Shown in pieces: positions 23,821 to 32,293 of a stretch of DNA of 36,331 bases; positions within the stretch are counted from its first letter, which is position 1; each line of letters opens with the position of its first letter. The notes below the pieces were generated by a model that was not told the origin of the DNA, did not search any database, and saw nothing but the letters and a program-made list of their open reading frames with translations. Source of the DNA: an uncultured Ignavibacteriota bacterium (GTDB lineage Bacteria; Bacteroidota; Ignavibacteria; UBA10030; UBA8401); contig CAJBTU010000093.1 in NCBI GenBank assembly GCA_903958625.1, forward strand, positions 1 through 36,331, given 5' to 3'. The position numbers were made by a program, and so were the translations under genes.

Positions 23821-25977
23821 TTATTTTTTTGGCGCTGCAATCACCACGATCTCGTCGTCGGGCATTGCTTTTGAAATTTCCAGATCAACCAGAGCCATGA
23901 TCTGTGATTCTTTGATCAGGCCGGTCAGATCGACGACTTTTGCCGAGGTCAGCAGATAGATGTTCGGTACCAATGCACCGGCGTCGCCGAACGTCGTGAG
24001 CGTTTCGATCATCTCTTTGATTTTCGATTTTACGGCTCCGTGCTGCACGGAATCGACGATGCAGTCCTTGAGCTGCAGCTTTATCGTTCCTTCCTTATCG
24101 ATCACACGTAATTGCTGGCTTTGTTCGTTCAGCAAACCGAAGAATTTCTTCCGGATATCTGTGGAAACAACCGCGTAGAGGAACGATGTCCGCCCGGCGA
24201 TCGATACGTTGTCCTTGCCCGTCCGAAGGGAAGCGGCGCAGATCGTGATCAGTTTGTCTTCGCTCAACTTCTGGATATCAATGTCCTTCGTCCGCAACTC
24301 GCTCGTTCCCATCGCCGAAGCAATCACTTTTTTGTTCTTGCTGTCTATTTCAATGCTCACTTCAATGGAATCCGGAACGGCTCCCATTCCGATCACGGAA
24401 TTCACCGCTTCCTGCCGCAGCGAAACAATTTCGGATTCGGTCGGATTAATGATATTCTTTTCGACGGAATCCCGGATCATTCCGAGCGCCGCACCGATGG
24501 CGGAGATCACTTCCGAATTATCGGCGATCATATGGGGAACATTCATGGAATTTGCCGTGAACGGAACAATTGCCGATGCGCCACCGCCGCCGCCGACGAA
24601 CTGCATCATGTCCATATCGAGTTTATATTCCCTCGTCAGCTGATGAATGACCGGCTTGATCTTATCGGCGGCAATGGTCAGTATCTGTTCGGCAATTTCC
24701 TTTGGCTGTTTATGGATCATCCGTGAGAATGATCCGAAGAATTCCTCGATGGCACGGGAATTCGCTTTCCCATGTCCGTCAACTTTCACAAGTCCTAAAT
24801 AGTTTGAAGCTTCCGTCGGTGTCAGCGCGAATTTATCGCGATGCCCATTAAGCGATACAGCAAGATAATCATCAGGATCATCGCTTACTGGTTGTATTTT
24901 TTCGATGCCAGCATTATGGAAATCGAGATTTGAAGTGAAGGCAATGTAGTGCAGTTTTGCAATATGCGCGCTTCTCGGACCGACATCGACGATCGTATTA
25001 TCGTTGAAACGGACCAATGATCCGCCGGCGATCCCTAATGTGCGTACATCAAGCGTGTGAACATACAAGCGGTTGCCGCCGATCTGCGCACTCTTGATCT
25101 GCGGTTTTCCGTTCTTGATGATGGAGATATCCGTTGATGTTCCGCCGACCTCAAGAAAAACGCCGTCTGAAACTTTTGCATACATCATGGCGGCAGTAAC
25201 GCCGGCCGCAGGTCCTGACAGCATTGTGAGGATCGGGCGCTTATGCATTTCTTTGATATCCATGATGCCGCCGTCGGAACGCATCACCATCAGCGGAGCG
25301 TTGATGCCGCTCTTCCGTACAGCTTCCTCGGTCATGATTGCGGTCTCCAGCATTTTGGGAAGCATGCTTGCATTGATAACGGCGGTTCTTGTTCTTACGC
25401 GCAGACCGTACAGTTTTGAGATCGAACTTGCCGCGGTCGCCTTGAACCCCATCGATTCCGCAACGCGAACGACAAACTCTTCGTTCGCCGTATTGTCAAC
25501 GCCGAATGCTTCGGATGCGACGATCACGGTTGCGCCGGAAGTGGTTACTTTCTGCACCGCTTCGGTTACCATCGCTTCGGTAATCTTCTCTCCTGTGTCG
25601 ATGAAATGAAAATGTGTATGGAGAAGTTTTCCCGGAGCAAGTTCGATGTTCCGCAAATTGGTCTCGCTTTTTGCCCGGCGTCCTTCAAGACCTTTCCCCA
25701 TGCCGATGATTCCGACCGTTGCAACATCTCCTTCGAGCAAGGCATTGGTTGCCTGAGTGGTGGAATGTGCGATCAGTATGACCTCGCCGGGATCGATCGC
25801 CGAAGCTTCAAGAAGCTGATGCATCGATTCGACGACCCCTTTTGCAACGCCTTCCTGAGCCTGATGAGTGGTAAGCACGCACGCCTTGCCGATGATCGCG
25901 AAATCAGCGATATCGATCGCGACAGCGTGTGTGAACGTGCCGCCGACATCAATGCCTATCTTAATTTTTCGTTTCAT
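23821..25977 (-). CDS. Hydantoinase/oxoprolinase family protein (HyuA-type)
   Basis: This 718-aa protein begins with the ATPase-like phosphate loop [13 protein letters not shown]. It contains [48 protein letters not shown] and, around residue 460, [13 protein letters not shown], all hallmarks of the HyuA subunit of ATP-dependent hydantoinases and 5-oxoprolinases. The usual HyuB partner is not in the window. It is followed 14 bp later by the short FAD-like gene and preceded 15 bp upstream by the permease. In this setting it may open a lactam or cyclic-amide product, or carry out an ATP-driven step on a carboxylated sugar derivative; both are guesses. Length is normal for HyuA. Confidence 0.9.
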   Translation of the reverse strand: MKRKIKIGIDVGGTFTHAVAIDIADFAIIGKACVLTTHQAQEGVAKGVVESMHQLLEASAIDPGEVILIAHSTTQATNALLEGDVATVGIIGMGKGLEGRRAKSETNLRNIELAPGKLLHTHFHFIDTGEKITEAMVTEAVQKVTTSGATVIVASEAFGVDNTANEEFVVRVAESMGFKATAASSISKLYGLRVRTRTAVINASMLPKMLETAIMTEEAVRKSGINAPLMVMRSDGGIMDIKEMHKRPILTMLSGPAAGVTAAMMYAKVSDGVFLEVGGTSTDISIIKNGKPQIKSAQIGGNRLYVHTLDVRTLGIAGGSLVRFNDNTIVDVGPRSAHIAKLHYIAFTSNLDFHNAGIEKIQPVSDDPDDYLAVSLNGHRDKFALTPTEASNYLGLVKVDGHGKANSRAIEEFFGSFSRMIHKQPKEIAEQILTIAADKIKPVIHQLTREYKLDMDMMQFVGGGGGASAIVPFTANSMNVPHMIADNSEVISAIGAALGMIRDSVEKNIINPTESEIVSLRQEAVNSVIGMGAVPDSIEVSIEIDSKNKKVIASAMGTSELRTKDIDIQKLSEDKLITICAASLRTGKDNVSIAGRTSFLYAVVSTDIRKKFFGLLNEQSQQLRVIDKEGTIKLQLKDCIVDSVQHGAVKSKIKEMIETLTTFGDAGALVPNIYLLTSAKVVDLTGLIKESQIMALVDLEISKAMPDDEIVVIAAPKK

Positions 25978-25992
25978 TCTTTTCCGGTGAAA

Positions 25993-27468
25993 TTACATGA
26001 ACATGATGGCAGAACAGGTCAAACCTAACAGAGCAAGGATCCATGTATAGGGAATTGTATTCCAAAGAATTTTTTGCACATCAATTCTCATTTCGTTGGC
26101 GAGCCAGACATTCTGCGTGTTCGTCGGATCGCTGACACCCTGGATATGACCGACGCCGAGCAACAGTCCCATCACTGCGCCGGGATTCAAACCGCTTGCC
26201 AGAAAGACCGCCGCTAATCCGTATCCCATGCCCCAAACATTTAAAGGTCCTCTATATAATGCCAGCGGAGCGGCAAGAGTAAAAATAAAAACATATTCGA
26301 AAGGATTTGACGGAACGATCTTCATCATCAGCGGTTTCAGGATCAGCAGAACCGGCCAGCCGTCCGGATATGCCGCTACGGGAATGCCGGGTCCCATGAT
26401 GGCAACAAGAAGCATACCGATGCCGAACATCAGTGCAACGGCCGGCATCACGACGGCGCCTCCTTCGAACATCGATTGGATGAATACGTTCAATCTTCCT
26501 TTTTTATATGTAGCGATATAGGTGAAGATAAGACCGACCACGAATGAAGCGATAAAATCCATATTGTAAAGAAGAATCAGGAGCAAAGGAATTGCAGGGG
26601 AGAATATCGTTATCCAATGCACTTCCTGAGAATGTTCATTTTTTTTCAGCAGCAAACGTACGAACGCTGCGGCAAAAAGCAGAAAAATTCCTGCGCTGAT
26701 CATCCACGTAAGAATACTGCCGATGCTGGAGAGTGATGCATTGATCATGATTCGAGCATCGTCGTTCAACAGCATGTTGTACAAATACAGAATGACTCCT
26801 GCTAATGCCAAAAACAGAACACTCCGGATAATTATTTTTTTTATATCCAAATTATTCCCATCTCGGTACAATTGTATGGTGATGTAGACCAGCGCGGCGG
26901 CGAATGAAATGCAGAACATCACCAATGCGAACGGACGGATCTGATCGACCGTTAAGCCCATCACCGAAATATAGACGGCCCAGTTACCGACATTCAAAAT
27001 TCCGCCGATGCTCAATCCGAACAAAAATATCCCGACCGTTGTCAGCGGTCCGATCCCGACAGACGACATAATAGGAAGTACGATCGTTGCCACCATGATG
27101 ATCGCGCCCAGTCCGCCGAGCGTGCTAAAAAGAACGATGATGAGAGAAAGCATCACAACGGCAATGATCCACGGATTATCGCCGGAAAGTTCCGCCCCCT
27201 TTTTTATGAAATTTTCCGCAACCCCTGTCTTCTGCAGCAGAACGCTCAGCATGCTTCCGAAGATGGAGATGGTATAGGCCGTTGAAAGTTTCACCGAACC
27301 AGTTCCAATCACGTACCGTATCGTATCGGAGAGGGAAATACCTCCCGTCAATGCAATGAGCACCGCCATTATGGGCAACGCGATGATTGCGGGAAGTTTC
27401 CGCAGAAACATCAACACAGCCATGATCAGGAAGAATGCAATCAATAATGTTACCTGGATCATTTCCAT
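25993..27468 (-). CDS. Multi-pass permease, ion-transporter superfamily-like
   Basis: This 491-aa integral membrane protein has roughly twelve hydrophobic helices. Two internal Gly-rich segments in equivalent positions (STLGGLGAIIMVATIVLPIMSSVGIGP and a later LGVGHIQGVSDPTNTQN) suggest the inverted two-half layout of the CitMHS/DcuC/GntP-like ion-transporter superfamily. Members carry organic anions with sodium or protons. It is the first gene of the ten-gene run, so it probably imports the pathway's substrate, likely an acidic small molecule. The substrate cannot be read from the sequence. It is transcribed divergently from the T9SS protein at 27682. Confidence 0.75.
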   Translation of the reverse strand: MEMIQVTLLIAFFLIMAVLMFLRKLPAIIALPIMAVLIALTGGISLSDTIRYVIGTGSVKLSTAYTISIFGSMLSVLLQKTGVAENFIKKGAELSGDNPWIIAVVMLSLIIVLFSTLGGLGAIIMVATIVLPIMSSVGIGPLTTVGIFLFGLSIGGILNVGNWAVYISVMGLTVDQIRPFALVMFCISFAAALVYITIQLYRDGNNLDIKKIIIRSVLFLALAGVILYLYNMLLNDDARIMINASLSSIGSILTWMISAGIFLLFAAAFVRLLLKKNEHSQEVHWITIFSPAIPLLLILLYNMDFIASFVVGLIFTYIATYKKGRLNVFIQSMFEGGAVVMPAVALMFGIGMLLVAIMGPGIPVAAYPDGWPVLLILKPLMMKIVPSNPFEYVFIFTLAAPLALYRGPLNVWGMGYGLAAVFLASGLNPGAVMGLLLGVGHIQGVSDPTNTQNVWLANEMRIDVQKILWNTIPYTWILALLGLTCSAIMFM

Positions 27469-27524
27469 TCAGTCATACCTTACAAATAGTAGGTTCAAAA
27501 TAAACAATTAGGGGTATAAAGAAA

Positions 27525-27542
27525 ACTACACCATGATGTAGT
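27525..27542. promoter_or_regulatory. Inverted repeat in the divergent promoter region
   Basis: ACTACA (27525-27530) and TGTAGT (27537-27542) form a perfect 6-bp inverted repeat with a 6-base spacer. It lies in the 213-bp region (27469-27681) between the permease gene on the - strand and the T9SS protein gene on the + strand, 57 bp from the permease start. It could be an operator for the ten-gene run. No confident -7/-33 boxes were identified. The repeat is short enough to occur by chance. Confidence 0.35.
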
Positions 27543-27681
27543 TGAACTTCTGAAGTATATTCGACAGTTTTAAAGCGTTATCTGACAAAAAAGGGGTCAG
27601 TTGTACGTTAAAATGACTCTTCACGAACAATCGATAAATTTATTATTTTTCTACAATCAGTAACTATAACCGGAGCATCGT

Positions 27682-29103
27682 ATGACCAAACAATTACCCA
27701 TTTTTATCATCATGATCACTTTGATGATTATTTCTGTGACGGGTGTGCAGGCTCAGAACAATAATTGGAGTTATCTCAATGCCATTAAGTTTCCGGTGAA
27801 AGATAGCATTGCTGCCAAGCCGTATCTTATTACCGTCGATCAAAACGGGCGCGTGTATGTCATCTCTTCAAAAGTTGATGATTCGAAAGCTCATAATGCA
27901 GTATACTATGCCAACAAAGCAGATACGGTTTTTAAATTATTCATCGATTATGATGACAATGGCGATTCCGATACATCGAAGGGAAATATTGGCGCATTAA
28001 GGGGTATAACAATTTTGGGTAACGATGTGATTGTAATAGCTTCACAACCGTACCCCAAAACAAAACCTAATACGCTCGCAGCACTCTATTATTACCCCGG
28101 CGCGGATACATCAAAAGTCGAACGGTTTGGTTTTAATATTGCTGGTTCGGGTTATGGTACATTTTTGAATGGGATAGATGTTTCAAAAGATTCCGTTGTC
28201 TTTACCGGAGTTGATTTTGGGACATCATTCCGGTTATACAATTTCGGATATAATTCAAAAGGTGCGAGCAGAGGTTCATATATTCCGCCGGCAAATAATG
28301 GTGTAGAACCGGGCGGGCCACAGACGAATGGATTGGATCTGATCAGGGATATTTCATTGGTCCCGGGTGTAAATTATTATGATTCATCCAAAAGTATTTT
28401 CTATACTTCCCGTAATTCGATCTCGAGTTCACAACAAACAGGAGGGATTGCAGTGTGGCAGAACGGGACACAAATTCTACCGGTAAATTTTGTCGGGAAT
28501 CGCGTAACAGATTTTAGTGGTTATTTAGCATTTATGAATTCCTTCCCTTATGGCATCACCGTTGACGGAAAAGGCATTTTATGGGTGGCCGGTGTTGATT
28601 CAACGCGCCGATGGGTGAAAGGATTCAAAGTGGACGGCGTGAATGCCGAAGCACTCTATGACCTGCCGAGTAAAAATAGTACGGATGTTGCCGATCCGAA
28701 CGGTGCGCCAATGACCGGGCCGAGTGATGTGGCATTGAATAAAGAAATGAGTCTTGCGTATGTTGCAGACCGGTATGTACGTGCCGTCTTCAGGTTCAAA
28801 AGTTTGACGGTCGGCGTCAACGAGTCGAACGGAAGGGTGTACAATTTTGAATTGGGCCAGAATTATCCCAATCCGTTCAATCCGTCCACGTTGATCTCTT
28901 ACACGCTCTCTAAACCATCGTATGTGAAACTGGTTGTATCGGACCTTCTCGGAAGGGAAGTAACAGTGTTATCCGAAGGATATTCCGGTGCCGGAAAACA
29001 CGTTGAGGTGTTTAATGGTGCGCATAATCCCAGCGGAATTTATTTCTACACGATCATTACTCCGGAATCGAAGATCACAAAGAAAATGTTGATGCTAAAG
29101 TAA
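27682..29103 (+). CDS. T9SS-secreted beta-propeller-like protein
   Basis: This 473-aa protein has a signal peptide of about 24 residues (ending VQA-Q). Its strand-rich body has propeller-like phrases (YLITVDQNGRVYVIS, YGITVDGKGILWVAG, GPSDVALNKEMSLAYVADR). A C-terminal T9SS type-A sorting domain (about 390-473, NYPNPFNPSTLISYTLS) follows. It also has a DYDDNGDSD acidic loop that could bind calcium. A GGAG site lies before the ATG. It is exported across both membranes and attached or released at the surface. No enzyme motif was found, so binding or adhesion is possible. It may be co-regulated with the divergent ten-gene run. Confidence 0.82.
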   Translation: MTKQLPIFIIMITLMIISVTGVQAQNNNWSYLNAIKFPVKDSIAAKPYLITVDQNGRVYVISSKVDDSKAHNAVYYANKADTVFKLFIDYDDNGDSDTSKGNIGALRGITILGNDVIVIASQPYPKTKPNTLAALYYYPGADTSKVERFGFNIAGSGYGTFLNGIDVSKDSVVFTGVDFGTSFRLYNFGYNSKGASRGSYIPPANNGVEPGGPQTNGLDLIRDISLVPGVNYYDSSKSIFYTSRNSISSSQQTGGIAVWQNGTQILPVNFVGNRVTDFSGYLAFMNSFPYGITVDGKGILWVAGVDSTRRWVKGFKVDGVNAEALYDLPSKNSTDVADPNGAPMTGPSDVALNKEMSLAYVADRYVRAVFRFKSLTVGVNESNGRVYNFELGQNYPNPFNPSTLISYTLSKPSYVKLVVSDLLGREVTVLSEGYSGAGKHVEVFNGAHNPSGIYFYTIITPESKITKKMLMLK

Positions 29104-29216
29104 CTATTTCACTTGAGCGGAAATCCCAATGTTGTTTAGGGGAAGGATACACCAATAATTTGTTCGCTGCATGCCGTGATTTTTTTTTGCAGATGATTGT
29201 CATGTTCTTGTTTTGT

Positions 29217-29240
29217 CCGGCTATTCCGAGCAATAGCCGG
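29217..29240 (+). other. Perfect 9-bp stem-loop just upstream of the TonB receptor gene
   Basis: CCGGCTATT (29217-29225) and AATAGCCGG (29232-29240) pair perfectly around CCGAGC. The hairpin ends 20 bases before the ATG at 29261. No T-run follows, so it is not a standard terminator. It could be a leader element that affects translation or transcript stability of the receptor, or part of the boundary with the preceding gene. No known riboswitch class was recognised. Confidence 0.6.
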
Positions 29241-29260
29241 CATCATACCTAATAACCGCA

Positions 29261-32200
29261 ATGAATAGAGTTAGATCTTATACTCGTCTCATTTTTGCTC
29301 TTTTCCTCTCGGCGCAATTTATTGTATTGGCGCAGACCAGCAAACTTGTCGGCAATATTACCGATGGTGCGACAAAAGAACCGCTGATCGGCGTGAATGT
29401 GATCATTGTCGGAACGAACATCGGCACGGTGACGGACGTGAACGGACGCTATTCCATTTTGAACATTTCACCGGGGCGGTATCATGTTAAAGCTAGTATG
29501 CTCGGTTATGCTACGGTGCTGCAGCAGAATGTCGATATATTTATTGACCGCACCACGACGGCTGATTTTCAACTGAGCGATGCAACAATAGAACTGAATC
29601 AGGTGATCATCGTTGCTTCTAAACCGCAGGTGATCCGGGACCGCACGGCAACGGCAACGACCATTGAAAGTTCGCAGATCAATTCTGCGCCGATCGAAGA
29701 GCTTCGCGGCGCGATGGACCTGTATGCCGGTTTCCAGAAAAGCGCATCGGGCGAATACTCCGTTCGCGGATCCGGTTCGTACGAATTGAATTTTCAGATC
29801 AACGGCGTAGATCAGGTCACTTCGAACACCAGCGCGCCGGGAGAATTCGGCGCAGACAAAGCCAATAATTCCTGGAAGTTCGACGTGAACCCGCTTGGAG
29901 TGCAGCAGATGGAATTGATCACCGGAGGTTTCTCTGCGGAATATGGAAATGCTCAGGCCGGCGTGGTAAAAGTGGCGATGAAGGAAGGGGCTCCGAAATT
30001 AACGGGCGAATTCCGCGTTGAATACCGTCCGCCGGGACAATACCACTACGGCAAGTATCTATACGATCATTCCAACTATGAATGGCAGAAATGGGGAACG
30101 CTTGATAAGTGGATGGCGAACAGGGACAATATTGCGGTGGAGTTAGGGTTTATACCGAACGGCCGCTACGACTATCTGCTGAAGAATAAAACAGCAGCCG
30201 ACTCTGCTCTCTATAATCAGATCGTCGACAATGAAATTGCGTGGGCGCATCAAACATGGGTAAAGAACCATGAACCGGGAGACGACAATGTTCTCGGCGT
30301 GTATGACTACCGGAAATATGCATATCAGCGGTATATGTTCGGTTTCGGCGGTCCGCTTGGCAGTGATCCCAATCTTCTGAAGTTCTATTTTTCGGGCGAG
30401 TACAAACGCAATCCAACGCGGCTTCCTTCGCCGGAAAAAGTGCAGACGATGCAGAATTATGTTCTCAGCGTTACATATCAGCCGATCCAGAACAACAAAA
30501 TAAAATTGATGGGAAGTTATCAGAACTTTCTCGGCGGACTGTGGGATGGATCCGATGATATCCGCTGGTCGGGGCTGAATGGTTCACCGCCGAATCCATC
30601 CAGAAAATACGATATCAATTTCGATCCGGTGCGCAGCGAACAGACCATTGCACAGTCGATCAATTGGGTGCACACGATCAATGCGCAGTCTTTTCTGGAT
30701 ATCATGGTTGCCCATCAGCAGGAACGCTACGAACTTCCGTACATCTATCTTCCAAGTTACTCGCAGATCGTTGACCGCCTGGACAGCGCCGGTGATGTGA
30801 ACGGATCGGTTCTCCGTAACGGCACGTGGTGGGAATCAAAATATTTTACTGTGCTCGAACGTGTCAGTACGAATTGGTATCAGGACAGCCGCACGGAAAC
30901 CTACAGCTTCAAAACAGATTATGCCAATCAGATTACTCAGACTAATCTCTTAAAGACTGGTATAGCGGCTCATTACTACGATATGCGGAACACCGGAGTG
31001 TACGGAAGTTATCAGGCAAATTCCTATGTTGCCCGAAACGGTTTTGCAGAATATTACCGCGCGTATCCCGTTGATATTGCCGCCTATGTGCAGGACAAGA
31101 TGGAATATTCCGGTATGATCGCAAATATCGGACTCCGCGCAGAGGTCTATAATTTTCAGTCCCGGGTTCCAAAAGATAAATTCTATTTCCTCTATCCCGG
31201 TACGGACGGTCCGACAAAATCAGGTAATCCGGAAACAATGGACTCGGAAACAAAATTTGTACTTCAGCCGCGGCTTGGCGTTTCATTTCCGGTTGGTGTG
31301 GGAACGGCGCTTCGTATCCAGTACGGACATTTCGCTTCAATGCCGACATTCAGCCAGGCACTATCAAACATGACGTATCAGGGGTGGAACGGAATCGGTA
31401 ATCCGGATCTGGAACCGAAGAAGACCATCAATTACGAGATCGGACTTCAGCAGGCGATCGGCGATGAATACCGGTCCGACTTTGTTCTCTATTATAACGA
31501 CCGGACCTCGCAGATCGGTTCGCAGACTGTTGCCGCCTTTACCGGTTCGCGCCAGCATTTTGTCGGATTTACGAATTCCAATGAAATGCTCAATTCCTAT
31601 TCCACATATTCCAATAACGGATTTGGTTCAACGATCGGATTTGAAGCGACTTTTGAAACCATGGGTATTGATCGCTGGTCGTACCGGCTGAGCTACAGTC
31701 TCTCGCAGACCACCTCGGGAAACTTCGGTGCGAATATGATCTATCCGGACAACTCGAGAAATTATTCGACGCGCAATTATACAGGAGAATTTCTGGCGTC
31801 GTGGGACCGGACACATAACTTCAGAAGTTTGGTCCAGTACCGCTGGGCTTCCGGCGAAGGTCCGCGGATCTTTGGTGCGGACATTCTTCAGAATGCAGTG
31901 GCCAGCATGACCTATACGGCGCAGTCGGGAACGCCGTACACGTACATCACGGATTTTTCTCTTAAAGATGCCGTCTATAATCGGCGATATCCGATTGAAA
32001 CGAACGTGGATCTGAATTTCTCAAAGAATATTGTCGTTGGATCTGTCAATTTCGTTATGGGCATCAGAGTGATGAATCTGTTCGAGAACAAAATACTGAC
32101 GCCGCCGGCGAACAGTACCGCATTGTACGATTGGGTTCAGCGCGGCGTTACCATTGCGGATGCAGGTTCGGATCCTTCAAGGGTCGATCATATTGTTGCT

Positions 32201-32266
32201 TCATATGCAGCATACAGAAATATTCCGCGCCAGGTGTTCTTTACGCTTGGTGCCGGTTTTAATTGA
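29261..32266 (+). CDS. TonB-dependent receptor with carboxypeptidase-regulatory-like domain
   Basis: This 1001-aa outer-membrane receptor has a signal peptide to about residue 25. A carboxypeptidase-regulatory-like domain follows (about 28-110, LVGNITDGATKEPLIGVNVIIVGTNIGTVTDVNGRYSI). The plug domain (about 115-240) contains YSVRGSGSYELNFQINGVDQV and FSAEYGNAQAGVVKVAMKEG. The rest is a long beta-barrel. The N-terminal layout resembles SusC-type receptors, but no SusD-like lipoprotein follows. Instead come a secreted protein with a sorting-like domain, a PorV-like protein and a barrel. The transported substrate is unknown. It starts the + strand envelope run at the right end of the window. Confidence 0.93.
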   Translation: MNRVRSYTRLIFALFLSAQFIVLAQTSKLVGNITDGATKEPLIGVNVIIVGTNIGTVTDVNGRYSILNISPGRYHVKASMLGYATVLQQNVDIFIDRTTTADFQLSDATIELNQVIIVASKPQVIRDRTATATTIESSQINSAPIEELRGAMDLYAGFQKSASGEYSVRGSGSYELNFQINGVDQVTSNTSAPGEFGADKANNSWKFDVNPLGVQQMELITGGFSAEYGNAQAGVVKVAMKEGAPKLTGEFRVEYRPPGQYHYGKYLYDHSNYEWQKWGTLDKWMANRDNIAVELGFIPNGRYDYLLKNKTAADSALYNQIVDNEIAWAHQTWVKNHEPGDDNVLGVYDYRKYAYQRYMFGFGGPLGSDPNLLKFYFSGEYKRNPTRLPSPEKVQTMQNYVLSVTYQPIQNNKIKLMGSYQNFLGGLWDGSDDIRWSGLNGSPPNPSRKYDINFDPVRSEQTIAQSINWVHTINAQSFLDIMVAHQQERYELPYIYLPSYSQIVDRLDSAGDVNGSVLRNGTWWESKYFTVLERVSTNWYQDSRTETYSFKTDYANQITQTNLLKTGIAAHYYDMRNTGVYGSYQANSYVARNGFAEYYRAYPVDIAAYVQDKMEYSGMIANIGLRAEVYNFQSRVPKDKFYFLYPGTDGPTKSGNPETMDSETKFVLQPRLGVSFPVGVGTALRIQYGHFASMPTFSQALSNMTYQGWNGIGNPDLEPKKTINYEIGLQQAIGDEYRSDFVLYYNDRTSQIGSQTVAAFTGSRQHFVGFTNSNEMLNSYSTYSNNGFGSTIGFEATFETMGIDRWSYRLSYSLSQTTSGNFGANMIYPDNSRNYSTRNYTGEFLASWDRTHNFRSLVQYRWASGEGPRIFGADILQNAVASMTYTAQSGTPYTYITDFSLKDAVYNRRYPIETNVDLNFSKNIVVGSVNFVMGIRVMNLFENKILTPPANSTALYDWVQRGVTIADAGSDPSRVDHIVASYAAYRNIPRQVFFTLGAGFN

Positions 32267-32293
32267 TTGTGGTTTATTGTGTGTAATGATTCT

